From assembly GCF_001439805.1 (NCBI RefSeq), contig NZ_JYLK01000024.1, positions 1 to 50,942 on the forward strand: a stretch of 50,942 nt of DNA. The letters are read 5' to 3'. The notes under the pieces are model-generated. The model was given only the letters and a program-made list of their open reading frames with translations. It did not search any database and was not told where the DNA came from. A program made the translations under genes and the position numbers. Of this stretch, positions 16,384 to 25,255 are shown piece after piece. This DNA is from Pseudomonas trivialis. GTDB taxonomy: Bacteria; Pseudomonadota; Gammaproteobacteria; Pseudomonadales; Pseudomonadaceae. Numbering within the stretch: the first letter of the stretch is position 1; every line of letters begins with the position of its first letter.

Positions 16384-18771
16384 TCAGAAACTCTGGCCCA
16401 GAGAGAACTGGAAGATCTGCGTATCTGCATTTTCAGGGGTGCGAATCGGATAGGCCAGGTTGAAGCTCAATGGTCCCAAAGCGCTGTACCAGGTCACGCC
16501 GACTCCCACCGAGCTGGCCATCTGACCGAGTCCGATGGTGCCGCACCCCTGTGTAGTATTCACGAAGCACTTGTCCGCGTAGACGCTGCCCACGTCCCAG
16601 AACACTGAGGTGCGCAGGGATTTGGTGTCTTTGACGAAGGGGATGGGGAACAGGTATTCCATACCGCCCGTGATCAGGACGTTGCCGCCCAGCGTATCGC
16701 GGTCACGGTCGGTGTAGTACGCCTGACCCTGACGGGCGTAGGCTCCGGTCGCCGGAGTGCTGCGGGGCCCGAGGGTACCGCTTTTGAAGCCGCGCACTGA
16801 GCCTTCGCCGCCGGCGGTGTAGTTTTCATAAAAGGGCAGGCCATCGGTGGAACCGTAGCCGTTGGCATAACCGAGCTTGGTATGCAGGCGTAAGGCGGTG
16901 GTAGCGCTCAGCGGCACGAAAGTCTGTCCGGCATAGTCCAGCTTGTAGAAGCTCAAGTCGCTGCCGGGCACTGTCACCGTCATGTTCAGACTTTGCGAAT
17001 GGCCGCGTGTGGCCAGGATGCCCTTGTTCAGGGTCGACTCCGACCAGCCAAGTTCAGCCTTGTAGTTGGTGAACGCCTGGCCCTCGCGGGCAATAAATTC
17101 ATGGATTTCATCGGCGCTGTAGGTGCCCGGCTCGAGACTGTCGCGTTGTGCCGCAAGGCCAACACTCAAACGTGAAGTTTCGCTGATCGGGTAGCCGATT
17201 TTTGCCCCCACGCCAAAGCTGTTGAGCGCGTAATAGGAACGTCCATTGTCGTAGTAGTTGTTGTAATCGGTCTTGCTGTAAAACCCGTTGTAACCCAGGC
17301 TGACGCCGTCCCTGGTGAAGTAGGGGTCGGTAAAGCCAATGTTGTATTTGCTCTGATAAGTGGAGCGGGTCAATCCCAGGCTGGCGTAATTGCCGGTGCC
17401 CAGAAAGTTGCGCTGGCTGATCGATCCGCTCAGGATCAACCCGGCGCTCTGGGCGAACCCGACACTGGCGGTGATGGAGCCGGACGATTGCTCCTCCACG
17501 CTGTAGTTCACGTCCAACTGGTCGTCTGTGCCCGGCACTGGCGGCGTTTCGACATTGACCTCCTTGAAAAAACCCAGGCGTTCAAGGCGTACCTTGGACT
17601 GGTCGATGAGAAACGTGGATGCCCATCCTCCCTCCATCTGGCGCATTTCGCGGCGCAGCACCTGATCCTGGGTCTTGGTATTGCCGCGAAAATTGATGCG
17701 ATTCACGTAGGCGCGCTTGCCGGGGTCGATGGCAAATACCAGGCTCACCGTGTGATCGTCTTCGTGCACCTGGGGTACGCCATTGACGTTGGCGAACGTG
17801 TAGCCTTCATTACCGAGGCGACGGGTGATCAGCTCCGCCGAGGTGGTCATCAGTTGTCGTGAAAACACCTGGCCCTTGCGCACCAGCAGCAGTGACTGCA
17901 CCTGGTCTTCGGGGATTTTCAAATCACCGCTGAGTGTGACGTCGCGCACCCTGTAGCGACTGCCCTCGTGGATGTTGACCGTGATGTAAACGTGTTTTTT
18001 GTCTGGTGTGAGGGAGACCTGGGTCGAGCTGATATCCATGTTGATATAGCCACGATCCAGATAGTAGGAGCGAAGCCGCTCAAGGTCGCCGGAAAGCTTT
18101 TCGCGGGCGTATTTGTCGTCGTTCCTGAAAAACGACAGCCAGTTGCTGGTCTTCAGGGTGAATTGATCGGCCAGTTCTTCGTCGCTGAATACCGTGTTGC
18201 CGACCACGTTGATATGGCTGATGGCGGCCACGGCGCCTTCATCGACCGTGACCTTCAGCTCGACCCGGTTGCGTGGCAGGGTGACCACCTGCGCCTCGAC
18301 CGCTGCCGAGTACCGGCCCTGGGCAACGTACTGGCGGGCCAGCTCGTTGCGCAGTCCCTCAAGGGTGGCGCGCTGAAACACTTCGCCTTCGCCCAGGCCA
18401 GCCTGTTTCATGCCTTTCAACAGATCGTCGGTTGCGATGGCTTTGTTGCCTTCAATCGTGATGCTGGAAACCGTCGGGCGCTCCACCACGTTGATGATCA
18501 GCACGTCGTTTTGCCGCGCCAGCTGAATGTCCTGAAACAATCCGGTCTTGAACAGTGCGCGCGTGGCTTGCGCCAACTGGCGGGCGTCCGCCTCGTCACC
18601 TATGTTTAGTGGCAGTGCCCCGAACACGCTGCCCGCCGAGACCCGTTGCAGCCCGTTGATACGGATATCCGAAATCGTCAGGGTTTGGGCCTGTAGCAAT
18701 GAAATATCAAGCAATAGCGCAACCGTGCAAAGCAAGCGCGAAGAAATCATCAAAATCTTTCCAGAACACAT
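16384..18771 (-). CDS. BamA-type outer-membrane assembly protein, orphan paralogue (795 aa)
   Basis: It has an N-terminal signal sequence (about residues 8-28, ending LLQAQ), then five POTRA-like repeats to about residue 420 (starting LTISDIRINGLQRVSAGSVF) and a 16-stranded barrel. The barrel carries the family VRGF motif (GGEGSVRGFKSG) and ends in Phe with a FQFSLGQSF terminal strand, the usual beta-signal. The length matches BamA. Canonical Pseudomonas bamA sits between rseP and skp/lpxD; none of those genes is here, so this appears to be a second BamA. It is divergent from an OmpR-type two-component system 133 nt away, which may regulate it. The start could also be the Met at 18750. Confidence 0.92.
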   Translation of the reverse strand: MCSGKILMISSRLLCTVALLLDISLLQAQTLTISDIRINGLQRVSAGSVFGALPLNIGDEADARQLAQATRALFKTGLFQDIQLARQNDVLIINVVERPTVSSITIEGNKAIATDDLLKGMKQAGLGEGEVFQRATLEGLRNELARQYVAQGRYSAAVEAQVVTLPRNRVELKVTVDEGAVAAISHINVVGNTVFSDEELADQFTLKTSNWLSFFRNDDKYAREKLSGDLERLRSYYLDRGYINMDISSTQVSLTPDKKHVYITVNIHEGSRYRVRDVTLSGDLKIPEDQVQSLLLVRKGQVFSRQLMTTSAELITRRLGNEGYTFANVNGVPQVHEDDHTVSLVFAIDPGKRAYVNRINFRGNTKTQDQVLRREMRQMEGGWASTFLIDQSKVRLERLGFFKEVNVETPPVPGTDDQLDVNYSVEEQSSGSITASVGFAQSAGLILSGSISQRNFLGTGNYASLGLTRSTYQSKYNIGFTDPYFTRDGVSLGYNGFYSKTDYNNYYDNGRSYYALNSFGVGAKIGYPISETSRLSVGLAAQRDSLEPGTYSADEIHEFIAREGQAFTNYKAELGWSESTLNKGILATRGHSQSLNMTVTVPGSDLSFYKLDYAGQTFVPLSATTALRLHTKLGYANGYGSTDGLPFYENYTAGGEGSVRGFKSGTLGPRSTPATGAYARQGQAYYTDRDRDTLGGNVLITGGMEYLFPIPFVKDTKSLRTSVFWDVGSVYADKCFVNTTQGCGTIGLGQMASSVGVGVTWYSALGPLSFNLAYPIRTPENADTQIFQFSLGQSF

Positions 18772-18904
18772 CGACGGGGCAGCATAAAAGCGCGGTGGGT
18801 ATGATGCGGTTAACCCAGTGTCAAGTTAGGTAAAGGTTGGATTGAGGTCATGACGATGGTCAGCGAAACCCGATAATGTGCGCACCCTGACCCGGGAGCT
18901 GGCG

Positions 18905-19588
18905 ATGATTTCAGTACTGTTGGTTGATGACGATGAAGACCTCACCGAAATGCTCAGGCAGTACCTGGCGCGTGAAGGGTTTGACGCGACCGCCGTGCAC
19001 ACCGGCGAGGAGGGGGAGCAGCAGGCGCTGTCGGGGCGCTACAGCATCGTGGTGCTGGATGTGATGTTGCCGCAGTTGTCCGGGATAGAAGTGCTGCGGC
19101 GCATCCGCGCCGTCAGCCAGGTGCCGATCGTGCTGCTTACCGCCCGTGGCGACAATATTGACCGCATTGCCGGCCTGGAGCTGGGCGCGGACGACTATGT
19201 GCCCAAGCCCAGTTCCCCCGGAGAGCTGGTGGCGCGTCTGCGTGCCATCATGCGGCGGGTGCAGCCGGCGGATCGTCCGGCGGCGGACGTCATCCGCACT
19301 GGTGAGCTGGTGCTGTGGCCGGCCAGGCGCGAAGCCCGGTGGCAAGGCCGTGAGCTGGGTGTGACCAGCACCGAGTTCAGCCTGCTGGAGGAACTGGCCA
19401 GATGCGCGGGTCAGGTGGTGAACAAGACCGACCTGTCGCTCAATGCCCTGGGGTGCCCGCTCAAACGCTATGACCGGCGTATCGACGTGCATATCAGCAG
19501 CATTCGCCAGAAGCTGGGGCCGCGCAGCGATGGCAAGGCCTGGATCCAGAGCGTGCGCGGTCTCGGCTACCAGTTGATCGCCGAATGA
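18905..19588 (+). CDS. OmpR/CpxR-type response regulator (227 aa)
   Basis: The receiver (residues 1-120) has acidic residues D8-D10, phospho-acceptor Asp52 in VVLDVMLPQLSG and LLTARGD. The usual conserved Lys is present in the motif YVPKPSSPGELVARLRA. The C-terminal winged helix (about 130-225) contains TSTEFSLLEELA and RRIDVHISSIRQKLG. The ATG at 18905 follows GGGAG at 7 nt. It overlaps the kinase start (ATGATG), so expression is coupled. The closest known type is CpxR, an envelope-stress regulator. The divergent BamA paralogue fits an envelope role. Confidence 0.92.
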   Translation: MISVLLVDDDEDLTEMLRQYLAREGFDATAVHTGEEGEQQALSGRYSIVVLDVMLPQLSGIEVLRRIRAVSQVPIVLLTARGDNIDRIAGLELGADDYVPKPSSPGELVARLRAIMRRVQPADRPAADVIRTGELVLWPARREARWQGRELGVTSTEFSLLEELARCAGQVVNKTDLSLNALGCPLKRYDRRIDVHISSIRQKLGPRSDGKAWIQSVRGLGYQLIAE

Positions 19589-20868
19589 TGAAGCCCAGCC
19601 GGCTGTTCTGGAAGCTGTTCCTGGCGTTCTGGCTGGCGACGAGCCTGACCTTTTTTGCCGGGGTCGGGGTGCATGAGGTGGAAACGCTGGAGCCGAACGA
19701 TCCCCACTTAAAAGTCATCCTGGCCAGTGAGGTCGCGCTGCTGCGGCAGTTCGGTGTCGAGTCCGGGGCCGAACTGCTGGCGACCTGGCGACGCCCGCCC
19801 GATCAGGCAATCGGCGTGTATGACACTGCCGGGCAACTGCTGGCCGGCTCCGCTGTGCGGTCGCCAGCCTATGAGCAGACCGTGATCAGCAAGGAAGGTC
19901 TCATCCTGTCGCTGCGCTCCACCCATCCGATCAGCTATGAGCACGGCGGCTTCGGCCTGCAGGTGCCGCTGATCATCGGCACCTTGATGAGCGCACTGTT
20001 CAGCGGGTTTCTGGCCTACTATCTGGCGTGGCCCCTGGCCAGCTTGCGCCGCGCGATGGGCGAGGTGGCCCAGGGGCGTTTCGATGTTCGCGTCAAACCG
20101 ATGATGGGCAAGCGTCGCGACGAAATTGTCGACCTGGCCGGCGAATGCGACCGCATGGCCAACCAGCTCAAGCTGCTGGTACAAGCCCAGCAACGATTGC
20201 TTCACGATATTTCCCATGAGCTGCGTTCACCGCTGACGCGCATGCGCGCGGCCATCGGGCTGCTGCGCCAGGACAGCGAGCGTGTGGGCATGCTTGAGCG
20301 CATCGAGCGCGAGTCCGAGCGTATGGATGCCCTGATCGAAGCGCTGCTGACGCTGGCGCGCCTGCAAGGGCGGCCCGAGAGCATTCAGCGCGAACCGTTC
20401 GACATCAGCGAATTACTGGCGATGATCGTCGAAGATGCGCAATTCGAGGCGGCCATCAAAGGTTGTCGAGTGGAGCTGCAAGGCGGCCCGCCGTTTATTG
20501 CCTGCGTCAATGGCGAGCTGATGTACCGCTGCTTCGAGAACGTGATACGCAACGCCGTGCGCTACACCCGGCCGCAGACGTCGGTGCGGGTATCCACCCG
20601 GCTCAGTGCCGATGCGGAGCAACTGTGCGTGCGCATCACCGATCAGGGGCCGGGCGTGGACGAGGCCCGACTGCAGAGCATCTTTGAACCGTTCGAACGC
20701 GGTAGCGGCGACGCCTGCGTCGGCTTTGGCCTGGGTTTGGCGATTGCCTGCAGTGCCCTGGACATGCACCAGGGCAGTATCGTGGCGCGCAATGAGCAGG
20801 AGGGTGGGTTGACCGTGGAAATCAGCCTGCCCAGGGCAAGGTCTTTACGCGAAATTACACTCGCTTGA
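19585..20868 (+). CDS. CpxA-type membrane sensor histidine kinase (427 aa)
   Basis: Two transmembrane helices (about residues 8-28 and 130-152) flank a periplasmic domain of only about 100 residues, which is short for CpxA. A HAMP region follows (LAWPLASLRRAMGEVAQGRF), then a dimerisation domain with His211 in HDISHELRSPLTRMR, and an ATPase domain with N-box ENVIRNAVRYTR, G1 DQGPGVDE and G2 GFGLGLAIA. All kinase motifs look intact. The start ATG overlaps the regulator stop codon. Its partner is the preceding CpxR-like regulator. The signal is unknown; envelope or outer-membrane-protein stress is plausible given the adjacent BamA paralogue. Confidence 0.92.
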   Translation: MMKPSRLFWKLFLAFWLATSLTFFAGVGVHEVETLEPNDPHLKVILASEVALLRQFGVESGAELLATWRRPPDQAIGVYDTAGQLLAGSAVRSPAYEQTVISKEGLILSLRSTHPISYEHGGFGLQVPLIIGTLMSALFSGFLAYYLAWPLASLRRAMGEVAQGRFDVRVKPMMGKRRDEIVDLAGECDRMANQLKLLVQAQQRLLHDISHELRSPLTRMRAAIGLLRQDSERVGMLERIERESERMDALIEALLTLARLQGRPESIQREPFDISELLAMIVEDAQFEAAIKGCRVELQGGPPFIACVNGELMYRCFENVIRNAVRYTRPQTSVRVSTRLSADAEQLCVRITDQGPGVDEARLQSIFEPFERGSGDACVGFGLGLAIACSALDMHQGSIVARNEQEGGLTVEISLPRARSLREITLA

Positions 20869-20935
20869 CGGCTCTGTACTTGCCAGCTCATTAGACTCTG
20901 CGCTCGGCAAAGCCATTGGTTGAGTAGAGGCAGCG

Positions 20936-21406
20936 ATGTTTCAGGTGCATAAAAAGGGGTTCGTTTCAGGGCGGAAAATGATCGACGGGCTGGTGCCCTA
21001 TGACTTCTTTTGCGAAGACAATCCGACGATCAATCTATTTGTATTTACCGGCGCGGCCGGAGAAGGCGAAGCCATCGAAGCGCCGACACTGTGGGGATTT
21101 ACCCGCCTGGAGCGGTTTGAGGCGATGGCCAGTGCATTGTTGGCGAACAAACGCGACGACGGCTGGTTTCAAAGTGTCAATGTGCTCACCGGCCCCGTCC
21201 AGAACGGCACCCTGGGGGTGAAGTTCCAGCGCGTGCGTAAAATTATCAAGCACGCCGGCCCGGCAGTGCCTTCGGCGCGCAAAGTGGATTATGAAATTCA
21301 CACCGACGACGGCGACATCTACTTCACCCGACAACCGCTGTCGGCCGGCCTTGCGCAAACCGTCATTTACGCGGTGGACAATGCCGGGGAGCTGCCACCC
21401 GCCTGA
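20936..21406 (+). CDS. conserved-looking soluble protein of unknown function (156 aa)
   Basis: The ATG is preceded by AGAGGCAGCG. The product has no signal peptide or membrane segment. It is a mixed alpha/beta sequence with motifs such as LVPYDFFCEDNPTINLFVF and TDDGDIYFTRQPLSAGLAQ, and one Cys. It stands alone between the two-component kinase and a convergent LysR gene. I recognise no family. The balanced composition, good ribosome site and neighbour-like codon use support it as a real gene. Confidence 0.7.
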   Translation: MFQVHKKGFVSGRKMIDGLVPYDFFCEDNPTINLFVFTGAAGEGEAIEAPTLWGFTRLERFEAMASALLANKRDDGWFQSVNVLTGPVQNGTLGVKFQRVRKIIKHAGPAVPSARKVDYEIHTDDGDIYFTRQPLSAGLAQTVIYAVDNAGELPPA

Positions 21407-21412
21407 TCACGA

Positions 21413-22321
21413 TCAGTGGCCACTTTCCCAGCCGCCATGCACCGCCTTGCGAATAGCCTCAAGCAGCATGGCGAACGCCGGATTGTCATTGTGTTCGCGC
21501 CAGATCAGGTGCAGTTCGCTTTGCACGCCTTCGCCAAGATCGATTTCGCGAAAGACCACGTTCCTGAACACCACACTGCTGGCGCAACGGGGCACCAGGG
21601 CCAGGCCCATGCCGGCGTTGACCAGCGCCAGAATGGTCAGGGAAGAACCCAGCCATTGCACGTATTCGGGCGCCACGCGGGCTGAGCGCAGCATGCCCGT
21701 AAGCAGCTCGTTAAATGGCGGATAGGCCGAGTGGGCATACATCAGGAAGGGCTGGGCATCCAGGTCCTGCACCGAGACGTGCTCGGCCTGGGCCAGTGGA
21801 TGCCGACAATGCACAGCCAGTACGAAGGGTTCGCGCACCAGGCATTCGGTGGCGTAGCCGGGCTCCAGCAGGGGCGCGCGCACGATACCCAGGTCGATGC
21901 GGCGCGCGCGCAGGGCTTCATGCTGCTGGTAGGTGTTCATCTCCGCCAGATCAATGCGCACATGGGGCTGCTTGAGCCGTGCTTCGGCGATGACCTTGGG
22001 CAAAAACTCATACACCGCGCTGCCCACGAAGCTGATGTTTACCGTGCCGATATCCCCTTCGGCAAAGCGCCGCGCGGTCACGGCGGCCTGCTGGGCGCGC
22101 TCGAGCAGGTTCTGCGCTTCGACGAAAAAAGCCCGGCCTGCGGCGGTGAGCGTGACGCTGCGGGTGGTGCGGGTGAACAACTCCACTCCGAGGTGATGCT
22201 CCAGCAACTGGATCTGCCGGCTCAGCGGCGGCTGGGTCATGTTCAACCGCTCCGCAGCACGCCGAAAGTTGAGTTCGGTAGCCACCGTGGTGAAGCAGCG
22301 CAATTGAGTCAGCTCAAACAT
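21413..22321 (-). CDS. LysR-type regulator, probably of glucarate use (302 aa)
   Basis: It has an N-terminal winged helix-turn-helix (residues 1-60; LRCFTTVATELNFRRAAERL and TQPPLSRQIQLLEHHLGVEL) and a C-terminal inducer-binding domain of two periplasmic-binding-protein-like lobes (about 90-295). The DNA-binding motif resembles the BenM/CatM group. The start at 22321 is set by the conserved MFELTQLRCF beginning; an upstream ATG at 22372 would lie in the operator region. It diverges from the MFS transporter and glucarate dehydratase with 107 nt between starts, so it is the likely regulator of those genes, probably sensing glucarate or a related sugar acid. Confidence 0.88.
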   Translation of the reverse strand: MFELTQLRCFTTVATELNFRRAAERLNMTQPPLSRQIQLLEHHLGVELFTRTTRSVTLTAAGRAFFVEAQNLLERAQQAAVTARRFAEGDIGTVNISFVGSAVYEFLPKVIAEARLKQPHVRIDLAEMNTYQQHEALRARRIDLGIVRAPLLEPGYATECLVREPFVLAVHCRHPLAQAEHVSVQDLDAQPFLMYAHSAYPPFNELLTGMLRSARVAPEYVQWLGSSLTILALVNAGMGLALVPRCASSVVFRNVVFREIDLGEGVQSELHLIWREHNDNPAFAMLLEAIRKAVHGGWESGH

Positions 22322-22324
22322 TGA

Positions 22325-22363
22325 TCTAATCCAGGTATCAATCGAATGCCAAGTTAGATTAGA
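22325..22363. promoter_or_regulatory. candidate LysR operator between regulator and transporter
   Basis: A perfect 7-bp inverted repeat, TCTAATC at 22325-22331 and GATTAGA at 22357-22363, lies in the divergent gap right after the LysR start codon. Symmetric sites at this location are typical for autoregulating LysR proteins. Assignment rests on position and symmetry only. Confidence 0.4.
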
Positions 22364-22428
22364 CGGGATCAATATTCGGCGTCCATCATCCCTGCGTCCC
22401 TAAAAAAATAAATCAACGGGAGTCGCCC

Positions 22429-23820
22429 TTGAATACCGTCCAGAGTTCGCCCGACCCAACCGTGCTCGCCCGTGCGGCGGCCAAGGTCAAGCGCCATGTC
22501 CTCCCGCTGTTTGTGGTGATGTTTATCGTCAACTACATCGACCGGGTCAATATTGGCTTTGTACGCAGCCATCTGGAAACCGACCTGGGCATTGGCGCTG
22601 CGGCCTATGGCCTGGGCGCGGGTTTGTTCTTCATCGGCTACGCGCTGTTCGAAGTGCCGTCCAATCTGCTGTTACAACGTTACGGCGCCCGCGCCTGGTT
22701 GACCCGCATCATGTTCACCTGGGGCGCGGCGGCCATGGCCATGGCCTTTGTGCAGGGCGAGACGAGTTTCTATGTGCTGCGCTTTATTCTCGGCGCCGCC
22801 GAAGCCGGGTTTTTTCCGGGCATTATCTACTACTTCACCCAGTGGCTACCGGCCAGCGAGCGCGGCAAGGCCATGGCGATTTTCCTCAGCGGTTCGGCCA
22901 TTGCCTCGGTGATTTCCGGCCCGGTGTCAGGCGCGCTGCTGAGTGTCAGCGGCCTGAGCCTGCATGGCTGGCAGTGGATGTTCCTGATTGAAGGTTTCGC
23001 CTCGATCGTGCTCTGCGGGTTTGTGTGGTTCTGGCTGCAGTCCCATCCCCGTCAGGCCAGCTGGCTCAGCGAGGAAGAAAAGCAGGCGCTGGTGAGTGCC
23101 ATTGCGCTTGAGCAACTGGCGCGTGAGGCGGCGCAGGTCAGCCGGCCGTCGATGTTCACGTTGCTGGCCGATAAACAGATCGCGTTGTTCTGCTTTATCT
23201 ACTTCTCCATTGCCCTGACCATTTACGGCGCGACCTTCTGGCTGCCGAGCATGATCAAGCAGATGGGCAGCCTCGGCGACTTTCAGGTCGGTCTGTTCAA
23301 CTCGATTCCGTGGTTGATTTCCATCGTCGCCATGTACGGCTTTGCCGCCCTGGCCAGCAAGTGGAAACACCAGCAGGCCTGGGTGTCGCTGATGCTGGTG
23401 ATTGCTGCCTTCGGCATGTTCATGTCCACCACCGGCGGGCCGGTGTTTGCGTTTGTCGCCATCTGTTTTGCCGCGATTGGTTTCAAGGCGGCCTCGGCGC
23501 TGTTCTGGCCGATTCCCCAGGGCTACCTGGATGCGCGTATCGCTGCGGCGGTGATCGCCTTGATCAACTCGGTCGGCAACCTGGGCGGATTTGTCGCGCC
23601 AACCACCTTTGGCTTTCTCGAGCAGACCACCGGCTCCATCCAGGGCGGGCTGTATGGCCTGGCGGCGACCTCGCTGATAGCGGCGGTGGTGGTGTTTTTT
23701 GCCCGCACCGCGCCACGCAGCGGCGTACCCGCCAGCACGGTGCCCGTCGAACCGGTCGTCAGCCAGCCTCGCGATTCTCATCACACCTTGCGTTCAGGCC
23801 AACAGGGAGCTATCTCTTGA
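22429..23820 (+). CDS. MFS sugar-acid transporter, probably glucarate (GudP-like, 463 aa)
   Basis: This is a 12-helix major facilitator of the anion:cation symporter group. The first helix reads LFVVMFIVNYIDRVNIGFV, followed by the loop 2-3 type motif GYALFEVPSNLLLQRYGAR and the helix 4-5 motif LRFILGAAEAGFFPGIIYY, both typical of the phthalate/glucarate/tartrate carriers. The start codon is TTG with GGGAG at 7 nt. It overlaps the glucarate dehydratase start by 4 nt, so the two are co-translated. The expected substrate is D-glucarate or galactarate, taken up with H+; other hydroxy acids are possible. Confidence 0.88.
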   Translation: MNTVQSSPDPTVLARAAAKVKRHVLPLFVVMFIVNYIDRVNIGFVRSHLETDLGIGAAAYGLGAGLFFIGYALFEVPSNLLLQRYGARAWLTRIMFTWGAAAMAMAFVQGETSFYVLRFILGAAEAGFFPGIIYYFTQWLPASERGKAMAIFLSGSAIASVISGPVSGALLSVSGLSLHGWQWMFLIEGFASIVLCGFVWFWLQSHPRQASWLSEEEKQALVSAIALEQLAREAAQVSRPSMFTLLADKQIALFCFIYFSIALTIYGATFWLPSMIKQMGSLGDFQVGLFNSIPWLISIVAMYGFAALASKWKHQQAWVSLMLVIAAFGMFMSTTGGPVFAFVAICFAAIGFKAASALFWPIPQGYLDARIAAAVIALINSVGNLGGFVAPTTFGFLEQTTGSIQGGLYGLAATSLIAAVVVFFARTAPRSGVPASTVPVEPVVSQPRDSHHTLRSGQQGAIS

Positions 23821-25091
23821 AAATCATCCGCGTCAGTGTCACCCCGATTGCCTTCCGCGATCCACCACTGCTGAACGCCAGCGGTATTCATGAGCCCTTC
23901 GCATTGCGCTCGATCATCGAGATCGAAAGCGACACCGGCTATATCGGGCTGGGTGAGAGTTATGGCGATGCACCGGCGCTGGCGATTCAGCAGCAGGTCG
24001 CGCCACAGCTCATCGGCCTTGATCCGTTCCAGCTCAACCAGCTGCGCGCCATCGTGCAGACCACCGTGGCCGCGCAAAAGACCACCAGCCTGCCCGGCGC
24101 CGAGCTGGCGCCGGGCTCCCATGCCAGCAAGGCGGTGAGCAATGCCTACTCGGCCTTTGAGGTGGCCTTCCTCGACCTGCAGGCCCACGCGTTGAATGTG
24201 CCGCTGGTTGACTTGCTGGGCGGGGCGATCCGCGACCGGATCCCCTTCAGCGCCTACCTGTTTTTCAAATACGCCCAGCACATCGATTCGCCCTACAAGC
24301 CCGACAGTTGGGGCGAGGCGCTGAGCGCGCAACAGATCGTTGCCCAGGCGCGCCGGATGATCGAAAGCCATGGGTTCAAAAGCATCAAGCTCAAGGCCGG
24401 CGCCCTGGACCCCGAACACGAAGTGGCCTGCATCAAGGCCCTGAAAGAGGCGTTCCCGGGGGTTCCGCTGCGCATCGACCCGAATGGCAACTGGTCGCTG
24501 GCAACCTCGGTGCGCATGGCACAACTGCTCGGCGATGACCTGCAATATTACGAAGACCCGACGCCAGGCCTGGACGGCATGGCCGAATTGCACGCACGCA
24601 CCGGGCTGCCCCTGGCCACCAATATGGTGGTCACCGACTTCGACGAATTTCGCCGCAGCGTGGCGCTCAACAGCGTGCAGATCGTGCTGGCCGACCACCA
24701 TTATTGGGGTGGCCTGCGCGATACCCAGGTGCTGGCCAAAATGTGTGACACCTTTGGCCTGGGCGTGTCGATGCATTCCAACTCGCACCTGGGCATCAGC
24801 CTGATGGCCATGGCCCATGTTGCTGCGGCGGTGCCCAATCTTGATTACGCCTGCGACACCCATTACCCGTGGCAGGAACCGGACGAGGAGGTGATCAAGG
24901 GCGGCAAGGTGCCGATTGTCGACGGTTGCGTGACCATCACCCGCGCACCGGGGCTGGGGCTCGAACTGGACCACGATCAATTGGCCAAGCTCCATGACCA
25001 GTACTTGAGTTGCGGCATTCGCCAGCGTGACGACGTGAAACAGATGCAGCGCTATCAGCCTGAGTGGACGAGCGTGAAACCACGGTTTTAA
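23817..25091 (+). CDS. gudD: glucarate dehydratase (enolase superfamily, 424 aa)
   Basis: The second half holds the enolase-superfamily barrel residues in glucarate-dehydratase form: the base Lys in SIKLKAGAL, metal ligands Asp and Asn in RIDPNGNW, Glu in YYEDPTPG, Asn in TNMVVTDF, Asp in LADHHYWGG and the catalytic His in SMHSNSHLGISLMAMAH, with DTHYPWQ closing the site. The start is TTG with GGGAG at 7 nt, overlapping the transporter stop (TTGA). Expected reaction: D-glucarate to 5-dehydro-4-deoxy-D-glucarate. Downstream enzymes (KdgD and 2-oxoglutarate semialdehyde dehydrogenase) are not in the window. An intrinsic terminator follows immediately. Confidence 0.9.
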   Translation: MKIIRVSVTPIAFRDPPLLNASGIHEPFALRSIIEIESDTGYIGLGESYGDAPALAIQQQVAPQLIGLDPFQLNQLRAIVQTTVAAQKTTSLPGAELAPGSHASKAVSNAYSAFEVAFLDLQAHALNVPLVDLLGGAIRDRIPFSAYLFFKYAQHIDSPYKPDSWGEALSAQQIVAQARRMIESHGFKSIKLKAGALDPEHEVACIKALKEAFPGVPLRIDPNGNWSLATSVRMAQLLGDDLQYYEDPTPGLDGMAELHARTGLPLATNMVVTDFDEFRRSVALNSVQIVLADHHYWGGLRDTQVLAKMCDTFGLGVSMHSNSHLGISLMAMAHVAAAVPNLDYACDTHYPWQEPDEEVIKGGKVPIVDGCVTITRAPGLGLELDHDQLAKLHDQYLSCGIRQRDDVKQMQRYQPEWTSVKPRF

Positions 25092-25108
25092 AAGGGTCGC
25101 TTGCTTTG

Positions 25109-25145
25109 CCCGGTCGCACCGTTTCGGTGCCGCCGGGTTTTTTTT
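25109..25145 (+). terminator. intrinsic terminator after glucarate dehydratase
   Basis: A 13-bp stem (CCCGGTCGCACCG with CGGTGCCGCCGGG; one G-U pair and one mismatch) with a TTT loop is followed by eight T. It lies 17 nt past the gudD stop and separates the glucarate operon from treS. Confidence 0.9.
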
Positions 25146-25255
25146 GCGCGCCTGTGCGCAGAATCCCGGGTGTCAGGGGATCGCGATGCAACGAATGGGC
25201 GCCGTTGCCCCTCCTATGTTTACGAATAACCTTTCACGAGACAGGTAGTAGGCTT

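Noticed and set aside
23310..23816. Longer version of gudD starting inside the transporter gene
   Set aside because: The glucarate dehydratase N-terminus begins at the TTG at 23817 with its own ribosome site; the extra 169 codons are the transporter read in another frame.
25064..25255. Longer version of treS starting before the terminator
   Set aside because: The extension crosses the gudD end and its terminator; the known TreS N-terminus begins at 25256.
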